Origin: an uncultured Christensenellaceae bacterium
Lineage (GTDB): Bacteria > Bacillota > Clostridia > Christensenellales > CAG-138
Direction of reading: 5' to 3'
Length of the DNA stretch: 14,231 nt
NCBI GenBank assembly: GCA_902475645.1
Contig: CABSAH010000027.1
Location: 1-14,231 of the forward strand
Shown here: positions 1-6,120 of the stretch, in pieces
How positions within the stretch are numbered: the stretch's first letter is position 1
Layout of the letters: each line of letters opens with the position of its first letter
Translations under genes and position numbers: made by a program
Notes under the pieces: generated by a model
What the model was told of the DNA's origin: nothing
What the model saw: only the letters and a program-made list of their open reading frames with translations
The model's database searches: none

Positions 1-55
1 CACCGCTTGCGGGGGAGCTGGCAATACGCCGTTAGGCGGATTGTCTGAGGGGGAA
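1..55 (+). repeat. Repeat type A, copy 1 (cut by window edge)
   Basis: These 55 bases are identical to 441-495. The unit carries the hairpin-forming halves AATACGCC/GGCGGATT around a GTTA loop, and ends TCTGAGGGGGAA. The first base here corresponds to the last base of the GGCTCC edge. Confidence 0.85.
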
Positions 56-117
56 TATCTCGCAGCGTTTTGCTGATTTTATGTGTTCCCCTTTCGACCG
101 TTCGCTGACGCTCACGG

Positions 118-178
118 CCACTTTCCCCGCACGCGGGGACAGCTTTTGGATGGTGCTTGCACAATGCCAAAAGGCTCC
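118..178 (+). repeat. Repeat type D, copy 1
   Basis: These 61 bases are identical to 326-386. The unit contains the perfect hairpin TCCCCGC-AC-GCGGGGA (124-139) and runs into the GGCTCC edge of the following C unit. Weaker similarity to copy 2 extends left to about 86 (TTCCCCTTTCG). Confidence 0.8.
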
Positions 179-287
179 GCCGCACGGTGAGCTGTCGCCG
201 CACGGCGACTGAGGGGTTAAAACACACAAAGAGCTGTAAGCTTGTTTTAACTCCCTCCGTCTGCTCATTTCATTCGCAGCCACCTCC
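173..287 (+). repeat. Repeat type C, copy 1 (3' part missing)
   Basis: This matches copies 2 and 3 from GGCTCC through GTCGCC-GCAC-GGCGAC and the CTGCTCATTTCATTCGCAGC segment, with divergence around 231-250. It stops at CACCTCC, where the other copies complete a CCTCCCT/AGGGAGG hairpin; here the sequence switches to a D unit instead. Confidence 0.75.
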
Positions 288-325
288 GAGACATTCCCCT
301 TTCGGCCACTCACATTCGTTCGTGT

Positions 326-386
326 CCACTTTCCCCGCACGCGGGGACAGCTTTTGGATGGTGCTTGCACAATGCCAAAAGGCTCC
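326..386 (+). repeat. Repeat type D, copy 2
   Basis: This is the 61-bp copy identical to 118-178, including the TCCCCGC-AC-GCGGGGA hairpin. Its last six bases are the GGCTCC edge of the following B unit. Confidence 0.8.
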
Positions 387-431
387 CTCGCTGAGGGAGC
401 TGGCAAACCGTAGGTTTGACTGAGGGAGTCC
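381..431 (+). repeat. Repeat type B, copy 1
   Basis: These 51 bases are identical to 700-750; identity continues to 446/765 through the AAAA and GGCTCC edge of the next unit. The unit has a CTCCCTC/GAGGGAG hairpin followed by CAAACC-GTA-GGTTTG, and its end (CTGAGGGAG) can compete for the first hairpin arm, so two folds are possible. Confidence 0.85.
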
Positions 432-435
432 AAAA

Positions 436-495
436 GGCTCCACCGCTTGCGGGGGAGCTGGCAATACGCCGTTAGGCGGATTGTCTGAGGGGGAA
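436..495 (+). repeat. Repeat type A, copy 2
   Basis: This is the complete A unit from GGCTCC to GGGGGAA, with 441-495 identical to 1-55. It is followed by a 30-bp stretch (496-525) ending GACTGAGGGAGTCC, which is the 3' end of a B-type unit, so the block looks recombinant. Confidence 0.85.
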
Positions 496-529
496 CGGTA
501 AGAAAAGCCGTGACTGAGGGAGTCCAAAA

Positions 530-661
530 GGCTCCACCGCACGGGGAGCTGTCGCCGCATGGCGACTGAGGGGTTGAAACACACAAAGAGATACGAGCTT
601 ATTAGACTCCCTCCGTCTGCTCATTTCATTCGCAGCCACCTCCCTCGACAGGGAGGCTTTT
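530..661 (+). repeat. Repeat type C, copy 2
   Basis: This is a full 132-bp C unit. It contains GTCGCC-GCAT-GGCGAC and, at its end, CCTCCCT-CGAC-AGGGAGG (639-656) followed by CTTTT, which has the form of a short intrinsic terminator on the plus strand. It differs from copy 3 at four positions, all in the first 45 bases. Confidence 0.85.
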
Positions 662-699
662 GGGGGAACGGTGGTTGCACTTCGTATTGTAACCTGTCA

Positions 700-750
700 G
701 GCTCCCTCGCTGAGGGAGCTGGCAAACCGTAGGTTTGACTGAGGGAGTCC
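700..750 (+). repeat. Repeat type B, copy 2
   Basis: Identical over 51 bases to 381-431, with the same paired hairpins, and followed by AAAA and a C unit instead of an A unit. Confidence 0.85.
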
Positions 751-754
751 AAAA

Positions 755-886
755 GGCTCCACCGCACTGGGAGCAGTCGCCGCAAGGCAACTGAGGGGTT
801 GAAACACACAAAGAGATACGAGCTTATTAGACTCCCTCCGTCTGCTCATTTCATTCGCAGCCACCTCCCTCGACAGGGAGGCTTTT
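755..886 (+). repeat. Repeat type C, copy 3
   Basis: This 132-bp unit matches copy 2 except for four substitutions near the first hairpin. The terminal CCTCCCT-CGAC-AGGGAGG hairpin (864-881) plus CTTTT is intact. It lies about 30 bp from the selC terminator and may also stop antisense transcription from the left. Confidence 0.85.
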
Positions 887-904
887 GGAGTGGAGTTACA
901 GCAC

Positions 905-936
905 AATATACAAAACCGGAGCTGCACCGCTCCGGT
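905..936 (-). terminator. Putative terminator of selC / sel operon
   Basis: A perfect 8-bp inverted repeat, ACCGGAGC and GCTCCGGT with a 6-base loop (915-936), begins 6 bases after the tRNA-Sec 3' end. On the minus strand it is followed by TTTGTATATT. The U-tract is short, so termination may be partial. Confidence 0.6.
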
Positions 937-942
937 TCGCAT

Positions 943-1039
943 TGGCGAGAGTATGTGGGAATCGAACCCACCTGGGCAGCTCCTCACCACCTGCAACGGT
1001 TTTGAAGACCGCGGGGCACACCAGCACCCATCTACTCCC
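943..1039 (-). tRNA. selC: tRNA-Sec (anticodon UCA)
   Basis: Selenocysteine tRNA of about 97 nt, charged with Ser by SerRS, converted to Sec-tRNA by SelA and delivered by SelB. Read on the minus strand it has acceptor strands GGGAGTA and TACTCTC, a 6-bp D-stem (GGGTGC with GTGCCC, containing G-U pairs), the anticodon loop CTTCAAA (anticodon TCA, which reads UGA), a long extra arm with GCAG/CTGC, and a T-arm GTGGG-TTCGATT-CCCAC. The discriminator G and an encoded CCA follow. The eighth acceptor pair expected for bacterial tRNA-Sec would be G-A here, a small departure. The gene starts 45 nt after the selB stop. Identity is firm from the long extra arm, 6-bp D-stem, UCA anticodon and selB neighbour. 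Confidence 0.95.
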
Positions 1040-1051
1040 ATATGTGCGGGT

Positions 1052-1081
1052 ATTATAGCATGTGCGCGTTTGCTTTAGCAA
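1052..1081 (-). promoter_or_regulatory. Promoter-like sequence for selC
   Basis: In the 45-nt selB-selC gap the minus strand reads TTGCTA, an 18-nt spacer, then a perfect TATAAT (1057-1052). Predicted initiation near 1045 is about 6 nt before the mature tRNA 5' end. selC could therefore be made independently of the upstream operon as well as by read-through. This is inferred from consensus only. Confidence 0.5.
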
Positions 1082-1084
1082 GCA

Positions 1085-3013
1085 CTAATTACGCTCCTGC
1101 CCGCCAAAGCCCCTGTTGAGCTTGCGGAAATCGCCGTCCTTACGGGTTATGCCGTTCTTGTCAAAATATTCAAGCACCGCCAGCGCGTACTTCCTTGATG
1201 TTGCCATGGCGTCGCGGAATTCGGCAAGCGTTATGGTGTCATGCCCGACAAAATGCGCCTTTGCGGCGTTGCACGCCTTTTCGTATGCTTCGCGCGAATA
1301 GCATATCTGCGGCGTAAGCATAACAATGTCGCCCCCGCTCACCACGCTGTCCAGCACCTGCTTAAAATCGTTGCGCTCGTTAATCTGGAACGTTGCCATA
1401 ACCTCGTCCACCGTGGCCGGCTCTATGCCCGCCGCGCCGTAATAATCCAGCAGCTTTTTGCGTATTGCCGTCTGCTTTTTGGTATAATGCACCTCAAATT
1501 CGGCGTCGGCAAACCTTTCGCCCGCGCGCTTTATAGCCCCTTCGCGGCAAAGCTCGGCTATTATTGCATCCGCCGCAGCCTGCTCAACGTTCCTGAACGC
1601 CTTCTGTCTCAGCTCCGCCGCCTTCATTCCCGCGTGCAGCGGATTCTGCCTGTGGTATGCGTTAAGCGCGGCCTTTGCGCCGTCCGCCGCCGCATCGAGC
1701 GCACGGGAGGATATATACCGCCCCTCCATCGGCTCCACCGCCCTGCCGGAATCCGTAAGCTCGCAAAGCTCCGAATAAAGCTCATCGGCGTCTATATTCA
1801 GCTTGGCGTTCAGCTTCGCCGCCGTGGGAAGGGTCATGCCCGCCTCATCAATAAGCTGCAATACCCTATCCGCCGCGCTGCCGCCTTCCTTTATTTTCAG
1901 CGCCGCTATAACGGAAGGCACGTTGCGCTTGTGCTTCACGGGCGCATCGTCCAGTATCACGCCGCCGCCTATCGTTTCAAGCGGGGAATAGAAGCGCACA
2001 ACAAACCTGTCGCCGTTCTTGGCGGCTATCGGCTCCGTCATCCTAAGCTGGGCATAGCCGCTTTCGCCCGGCTGAAGCGCGTCCTGCTCAAGCAAAACAA
2101 CCTTGGCAAGCATAACCGCGGAGCCGTGGTAAAGATGCACCTGCATATCGTTTGTTATAACGCGGCCGGAGTTTTTAAGGTTCATCAGCTTAACGTCCAG
2201 CATTCTTGATACGCGCACCGTGTTCGGCTTTGCAACGCAGTCCCCGCGCTGCACGTCCGCCTTTTTAAGCCCTGCAAGGTTCACCGCAACGCGCTGCCCC
2301 GCATACGCCGTTTTGACCGTTGTGCCATGCACCTGTAGGTTCCTTATGCGCGTCTGCGCCCCGCTCGGCACAAGCTCCGCCGCGTCGCCCTCGCTCATGC
2401 TGCCCTCAATCAGTGTACCCGTAACCACCGTGCCGAATCCGTCCACGGAGAAAACGCGGTCTATGGGCAGCCTGAAGGCGGCGCGCATATTCTTTTCGCC
2501 CGCCTTGCCAACCAGCTTATGAAGCTCTTCCTTCAGCTCCGCAATGCCTTCGCCCGTATACGCGGAAACGCACATTACGGGCTTGCCTTCAAGGAACGTT
2601 CCCTTGGCGCGCTCCTTCACGTCCTGCTTTATCATGTCCAGCCATTCGTCGTCAACCATGTCCTTTTTGGTTATAACAATTAGGCCGTCCTTTATGCCAA
2701 GCAGCGTAAGTATGTTAAGATGCTCCACGGTCTGCGGCATAAAGCCTTCATCCGCCGCAACAACAAGCATTGCCAAATCTATTCCGCCCGCGCCCGCAAG
2801 CATATTCTTTATGAATTTTTCATGCCCCGGCACGTCCACTATACCCGCCTGCGTGCCGTCCGCCCATTCAATGTGCGCAAAGCCAAGCTCTATTGTTATG
2901 CCGCGCTTCTTCTCCTCCGCCAGCCTGTCCGTCTCTATGCCGGTAAGCGCCTTTATAAGCGCGGTTTTGCCGTGGTCAACGTGGCCTGCGGTTCCTATTA
3001 TAACGTGCTTCAT
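1085..3013 (-). CDS. selB: Selenocysteine-specific elongation factor SelB
   Basis: Cytoplasmic GTPase that brings Sec-tRNA to UGA codons marked by a SECIS hairpin. The 642-aa product has the G1 motif AGHVDHGKT (residues 9-17), the switch segment RGITIELGFAH (38-47), DVPGHEKF (60-67) and TKKD (115-118), the last being the SelB-type variant of the usual NKxD. EF-Tu-like domains 2 and 3 follow. The C-terminal half is a chain of winged-helix domains; the last one (TSRKYALAVLEYFDKNGITR, then a KDGDFRKL segment near the end) matches the SECIS-binding domain. Length is normal for the family. The start overlaps the selA stop in an ATGA, implying translational coupling. selC follows. Because bacterial SelB binds species-specific SECIS elements, these C-terminal domains would define what SECIS to look for in this genome. 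Confidence 0.97.
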   Translation of the reverse strand: MKHVIIGTAGHVDHGKTALIKALTGIETDRLAEEKKRGITIELGFAHIEWADGTQAGIVDVPGHEKFIKNMLAGAGGIDLAMLVVAADEGFMPQTVEHLNILTLLGIKDGLIVITKKDMVDDEWLDMIKQDVKERAKGTFLEGKPVMCVSAYTGEGIAELKEELHKLVGKAGEKNMRAAFRLPIDRVFSVDGFGTVVTGTLIEGSMSEGDAAELVPSGAQTRIRNLQVHGTTVKTAYAGQRVAVNLAGLKKADVQRGDCVAKPNTVRVSRMLDVKLMNLKNSGRVITNDMQVHLYHGSAVMLAKVVLLEQDALQPGESGYAQLRMTEPIAAKNGDRFVVRFYSPLETIGGGVILDDAPVKHKRNVPSVIAALKIKEGGSAADRVLQLIDEAGMTLPTAAKLNAKLNIDADELYSELCELTDSGRAVEPMEGRYISSRALDAAADGAKAALNAYHRQNPLHAGMKAAELRQKAFRNVEQAAADAIIAELCREGAIKRAGERFADAEFEVHYTKKQTAIRKKLLDYYGAAGIEPATVDEVMATFQINERNDFKQVLDSVVSGGDIVMLTPQICYSREAYEKACNAAKAHFVGHDTITLAEFRDAMATSRKYALAVLEYFDKNGITRKDGDFRKLNRGFGGQERN

Positions 3014-4389
3014 GCCATAGCCCCCGCTATCGCCTTTTCAATCGCGTCGAACTGCTCCTCCGTAACCGTGCGCATATGCAGCAGATACCTTGCGTGGTCA
3101 ATGCGGCCTATTATGGGCGGCTCGTTAAGGCGCATATGCTTTTCAAGCCCTTCGGGGGATATGCCGTCAAGCTCTATCGTCACGGCATATGCGTCAAGAA
3201 GCTGCATAGGCACGCTGCCGCCGCCCGCCTGATCCTGCACGGGTATGCATTCGGCATTCGCACCCATGGCGTTCAGCCTTTTGCAAAGCTTCTCGCCCCT
3301 TGCCTTCAGCGTTTCCGCGTCCGCGCCCAGCATGTTCAGCGTGGGTATGGCGTCAAACTCGCGCTGCTCGTCATAGCACCTAAGCGTTGCTTCCAGCGCG
3401 GCAAGCGTCATTTTATCCACGCGCACGGCCCTTGTGAGCGGATGCCTTTTAAGTATGTCCATATATTTCTTTTTGCCCACGATTATGCCGCCCTGCGGCC
3501 CGCCCAGCAGCTTATCGCCCGAGAAGGACAGCACGTCAACGCCCGCGCGCACACATTCCTGCACGGTGGGCTCATCGCGTATGCCAAGCTTATTCAGGTC
3601 AAAAAGGCATCCGCTGCCAAGATCCTCTATAAACGGCAGTCCGTGCCTATGCGCAAGCTCTCCCATCTCCTCCCGCGTTGCGGCTTCGGTAAAGCCCACA
3701 ATGCGGTAATTGCTTGTATGCACCTTCATTACGGCGCGGGTATCCCCGCATATTGCGCGCTCGTAATCGGATATATGCGTTTTATTCGTTGTGCCTACTT
3801 CCCTAAGCCTTGCCCCGCAGCTTTCCATTATTTCGGGCACGCGGAAGCTGCCGCCTATTTCAACCAGCTCCCCGCGGCTGACTATTACCTCGCCCCCCTT
3901 TGTAAGCGCCGAAAGTATAAGCAGCACCGCCGCCGCGTTGTTATTTACCACCATTGCGCTCTCCGCCCCCGTAAGGCGGCTGAGCAGGCGCTCAACATGG
4001 GAATATCTTTCTCCGCGCGAGCCGGATGCAACGTCGTATTCAAGCGTTGAATACCCCTCCGCCGCGTTTATTACCGCGTCCACGGCCTCCCTTGCAAGGC
4101 AGGCGCGGCCAAGGTTGGTATGCAGCACAACGCCCGTGCCGTTTATAACCCCCCGCAGGCTGGGGCGGGCATTCAGCCGTGCGCGCTCCGCCGCGGCTGC
4201 AAGTATATCCTCCGCGCAGGGCAGCGCATCAAGCGCGCCGTCCAGTATATTCTTCCTTATATTCTCCAGCTCATAGCGCAGCGCCTCGGTAACGCTCACG
4301 CGCGGTGTATCCCCGAATAAATGCGCTAAGGTGGGCGACCTTAAAAGATCGTCCACCTTAGGTATGTCTCTTAATAAGCTTTTGTTCAT
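3010..4389 (-). CDS. selA: L-seryl-tRNA(Sec) selenium transferase SelA
   Basis: PLP enzyme that converts Ser-tRNA-Sec to Sec-tRNA-Sec using selenophosphate; known bacterial SelA is a large ring-shaped multimer. Family marks visible are GVINGTGVVLHTNLGRA, the long segment around STLEYDVASGSRGERYSHVE, and SFSGDKLLGGPQGG, whose lysine (residue 293 from this start) is the PLP-binding Lys. An in-frame ATG 12 codons upstream (4425) would give 471 aa. I prefer 4389 (459 aa) because AAAGGAA lies before it and the product begins MNKSLLRDIPKVDDLL, like family members, while the upstream ATG sits in the loop of a perfect hairpin with no Shine-Dalgarno. The gene overlaps selB by 4 nt. The enzyme needs selenophosphate from SelD, which is not encoded here. 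Confidence 0.96.
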   Translation of the reverse strand: MNKSLLRDIPKVDDLLRSPTLAHLFGDTPRVSVTEALRYELENIRKNILDGALDALPCAEDILAAAAERARLNARPSLRGVINGTGVVLHTNLGRACLAREAVDAVINAAEGYSTLEYDVASGSRGERYSHVERLLSRLTGAESAMVVNNNAAAVLLILSALTKGGEVIVSRGELVEIGGSFRVPEIMESCGARLREVGTTNKTHISDYERAICGDTRAVMKVHTSNYRIVGFTEAATREEMGELAHRHGLPFIEDLGSGCLFDLNKLGIRDEPTVQECVRAGVDVLSFSGDKLLGGPQGGIIVGKKKYMDILKRHPLTRAVRVDKMTLAALEATLRCYDEQREFDAIPTLNMLGADAETLKARGEKLCKRLNAMGANAECIPVQDQAGGGSVPMQLLDAYAVTIELDGISPEGLEKHMRLNEPPIIGRIDHARYLLHMRTVTEEQFDAIEKAIAGAMA

Positions 4390-4413
4390 GCCGCTTGATT
4401 TCCTTTCAGCTTT

Positions 4414-4435
4414 AGCTGATATCATTATATCAGCT
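4414..4435 (-). promoter_or_regulatory. Perfect hairpin between DUF3343 gene and selA
   Basis: A 9-bp perfect inverted repeat (AGCTGATAT and ATATCAGCT, 4-base loop) lies in the 77-nt gap upstream of the preferred selA start. In the minus-strand transcript it precedes the AAAGGAA ribosome site and is not followed by U's, so it is not an intrinsic terminator for the operon. It may be an mRNA processing or stability site. On the plus strand it is followed by five T's and could stop antisense transcription. Confidence 0.5.
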
Positions 4436-4466
4436 TTTTGCCGAGTATGGAAGTATCATGGGGGCA

Positions 4467-4715
4467 TTACTCCTGCGAATGGATAAGCTCGTATTCCTCC
4501 CGCTTGCCCGCATGCACAAGGAATATGCTTTCGCAGTCCTCGCCCATGGCCTCGGTATGCGCGCCGTCCGCGGAATACCTTACGCAGGTTCCGCAGGATG
4601 AGCTGACCGAGCGCGGCACGGGCATCATCCTTGCGCTTACGCCCAGCGCGCCAAGCGCGCGGTGCGCCATTATTGCGGCAAGATGGGTATGGAATGTGGC
4701 TACATACTCGTTCAC
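4467..4715 (-). CDS. DUF3343 putative Se/S carrier protein
   Basis: Small 82-aa protein of the DUF3343 type, a family repeatedly found beside selenium genes and proposed, without firm biochemistry known to me, to carry selenium or sulfur. It starts MNEYVATFHTHLAAIMAHRA and contains PVPRSVSSSCGTCVRY, where the Cys-Gly pair after a Ser run is the conserved likely carrier site; the extra Cys three residues on (CGTC) is notable. The start is GTG, overlapping the stop of the TusA-like gene as GTGA, so the two are probably translated together. Function is inferred from neighbours (yedE, tusA-like, selA, selB). Confidence 0.85.
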   Translation of the reverse strand: MNEYVATFHTHLAAIMAHRALGALGVSARMMPVPRSVSSSCGTCVRYSADGAHTEAMGEDCESIFLVHAGKREEYELIHSQE

Positions 4716-4915
4716 TTTTTAAGCGTCAAACGGAAATCCGTTCCTTCCTTATCCACGCTCACGGCATAGCCTGCGTTGGCGGCATAGCGGGTTATGTTTT
4801 CAACCGCGCACTTATCGTCCACCATTACCTCAACCTCCCGGGGAGCGTTGGCCTTGACCTCTTTCTGCACCATTGCAACGGGCATGGGGCAAACAAGTCC
4901 TCTTGCGTCTATCAT
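4712..4915 (-). CDS. TusA/YedF-like sulfurtransferase (Se/S carrier)
   Basis: A 67-aa stand-alone TusA-fold protein. It opens MIDARGLVCPMPVAMVQKEV, and the CPMP motif (Cys9) is the family's persulfide-carrying site. TusA-family proteins relay sulfur as a Cys-persulfide; the YedF branch is linked by gene context to selenium. Larger clostridial YedF proteins fuse this domain to a second one, whereas here the partner is the separate DUF3343 gene immediately downstream (GTGA overlap). A GGAG site lies 7 nt before the ATG. The likely role is to accept the species imported by YedE and pass it toward selenophosphate synthesis. The family call is firm, the substrate inferred. Confidence 0.9.
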   Translation of the reverse strand: MIDARGLVCPMPVAMVQKEVKANAPREVEVMVDDKCAVENITRYAANAGYAVSVDKEGTDFRLTLKK

Positions 4916-4942
4916 AACTTTACTCCTTTGCTTATGTTTATA

Positions 4943-6019
4943 TTATGCTTCCTTCTTCTTGGGCATGTTCAGAAGCGATACGGCAAGCACAACCAGTATG
5001 CCGATTATTACCGCTATCCTGCCCGCGGTGGATACGCCGCCCGCGGATTCGGCGTTGGCGGCGGCTCCGGCAAGGCCGAAGTTATGCGCAAACGCTGCGC
5101 CGGCAATCATGCCGAAAACGGTAACGGTGCTGTCGCTGTTGCCTTCGCCGGCCAGTATAAGCTGCCTGAGCGGGCAGCCGCCGAGCAGTACGCTGCCCCA
5201 ACCGACAAGAAGCATACCGAGCAGGTTCCAAAGATGATCGCTATGGGCAACGGGCTGGCCGGCAAAGCCAAGCTTGAAATTGTCGGTTATAAGGTTGCCT
5301 ACAAGCACCACCGCGAATATGGCCACAAAGCCGTACAGCAGCTTGAAATCGCCAAACATAATGCTGTCGCGGACGCCGCCAACCATGCAAAGGCGGCTCC
5401 TCTGCGCAAGCGCACCGACCACAAGCGCTATGCCAAGCGCTGCAAAGAAGGGCGCAAATTTGGAACCGGGGCCGGCTTCGCTGAACTTGAACAGCGAAGG
5501 CACGGCGACAACAAGAATGAGCAGGCCGACCATCAGCGCGGGAAGAACCGCGCCTTCGGTGACGCCCAGAGTGTAATTACGCCTGAGTGAGAATCCGCGC
5601 TTCATGAACTGCACGCCGATGAATATGCCGATTACGAAGCCGACAAGCGCCACGAGCGCGTTAAGATCGCCGCCGCCAAGACGGATGACCATGCGCAGCG
5701 GGCAGCCGAGGAACGCAAGCGCGCCTATCATTACGAATGCACCCAGCACAAAGCGGGTCGCCGGGGAGCTGCCGCCCTTTGCGCGGAACTCGCCCTTAAT
5801 GAGCGCCATTATGAAGGAGCCCAGCACAAGGCCGATTATTTCGGGGCGCACATACTGCACCACAGCCGCGCTGTGCAGGCTGCATGCTCCGGCTATGTCC
5901 CTAAGGAAGCAGGCTATACAGAAGCCCATGTTTGCGGGGTTGCCAAGCGCGGTGAGCAGCACGGCCGCAAGGCCCACGAGCGCACCGGCTATGACCACGA
6001 TCCAGTTTACCTTTTTCAT
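4943..6019 (-). CDS. yedE: YedE-family putative selenium/sulfur transporter
   Basis: Integral inner-membrane protein of 358 aa in the YedE/YeeE (Sulf_transp) family, probably importing a selenium or reduced sulfur species for the downstream Sec genes. It is almost wholly hydrophobic with about nine or ten membrane segments. Family cysteines are present: NMGFCIACFLRD (Cys34, Cys37), LGCPLRM (Cys106), RSRLCMVGGVRD (Cys211) and LGGCPLRQL (Cys282). The two G-C-P-L-R motifs reflect an internal duplication. In related YeeE transporters such cysteines relay thiosulfate along the pore; selenium as substrate is inferred from the operon. It ends in a lysine-rich cytoplasmic tail (NMPKKKEA). GGGAG precedes the ATG. 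It is the first gene of the operon, 27 nt before the TusA-like gene. Confidence 0.92.
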   Translation of the reverse strand: MKKVNWIVVIAGALVGLAAVLLTALGNPANMGFCIACFLRDIAGACSLHSAAVVQYVRPEIIGLVLGSFIMALIKGEFRAKGGSSPATRFVLGAFVMIGALAFLGCPLRMVIRLGGGDLNALVALVGFVIGIFIGVQFMKRGFSLRRNYTLGVTEGAVLPALMVGLLILVVAVPSLFKFSEAGPGSKFAPFFAALGIALVVGALAQRSRLCMVGGVRDSIMFGDFKLLYGFVAIFAVVLVGNLITDNFKLGFAGQPVAHSDHLWNLLGMLLVGWGSVLLGGCPLRQLILAGEGNSDSTVTVFGMIAGAAFAHNFGLAGAAANAESAGGVSTAGRIAVIIGILVVLAVSLLNMPKKKEA

Positions 6020-6040
6020 TTTCGTGATATCTCCCTATAA

Positions 6041-6069
6041 ATTATAATAGTTCATGCCGAAACGGGCAA
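6041..6069 (-). promoter_or_regulatory. Promoter candidate P1 of sel operon
   Basis: The minus strand reads TTGCCC, a 17-nt spacer, then a perfect TATAAT (6046-6041). Start would be near 6034, only about 15 nt before the yedE ATG and at the GGGAG ribosome site, which is unusually short. Its -35 lies inside the 6058-6083 inverted repeat. Confidence 0.45.
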
Positions 6070-6083
6070 AATCCCACGTTTCG
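6058..6083. promoter_or_regulatory. Inverted repeat in sel operon promoter region
   Basis: CGAAACGGG and CCC-AC-GTTTCG form a near-perfect inverted repeat around a 6-base centre. It covers the -35 of candidate P1 and would be in the 5' leader of a transcript from candidate P2. It could be a repressor operator or an RNA hairpin; I cannot choose from sequence alone. Confidence 0.5.
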
Positions 6084-6091
6084 ACAGCTAT

Positions 6092-6120
6092 ATTATAAGA
6101 TACCCCGCCCGAAATGACCA
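6092..6120 (-). promoter_or_regulatory. Promoter candidate P2 of sel operon
   Basis: The minus strand reads TGGTCA (4 of 6 to consensus), a 17-nt spacer, then TATAAT (6097-6092). A start near 6085 would give a leader of about 65 nt containing the 6058-6083 hairpin and the complete ribosome site, more usual than P1. Confidence 0.45.

Larger units (their letters stand above)
1..886. repeat. Mosaic of structured intergenic repeats
   Basis: Non-coding stretch built almost entirely from four repeat types (called A, B, C and D here) in the order A1-D1-C1-D2-B1-A2-C2-B2-C3. Units share the edge GGCTCC, often preceded by AAAA, and a closing CTGAGGG-type motif, and each contains short perfect hairpins. 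Open frames exist on both strands but they only translate the repeats, have no Shine-Dalgarno and show no family similarity, so I call no genes here. From memory this style is common between genes in gut Clostridia; I could not search for it. The left edge continues beyond the window. Confidence 0.85.

Noticed and set aside
1..886. CRISPR array or coding genes in the repeat region
   Set aside because: Repeats differ in type, length and spacing with no uniform spacers, so not CRISPR. Open frames here only translate the repeats on both strands and lack ribosome sites.
1241..2209. Long open frame antisense to selB (plus strand), and similar ones at 3076-4050 and 10705-11910 (minus)
   Set aside because: They are shadows of selB, selA and hydG; compositions are Arg/Tyr/Ala/His-rich with no family features, while the opposite strand encodes clear conserved enzymes.
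4414..4439. Intrinsic terminator between DUF3343 gene and selA
   Set aside because: On the operon (minus) strand the hairpin is not followed by T's; the T-run is on the other strand.
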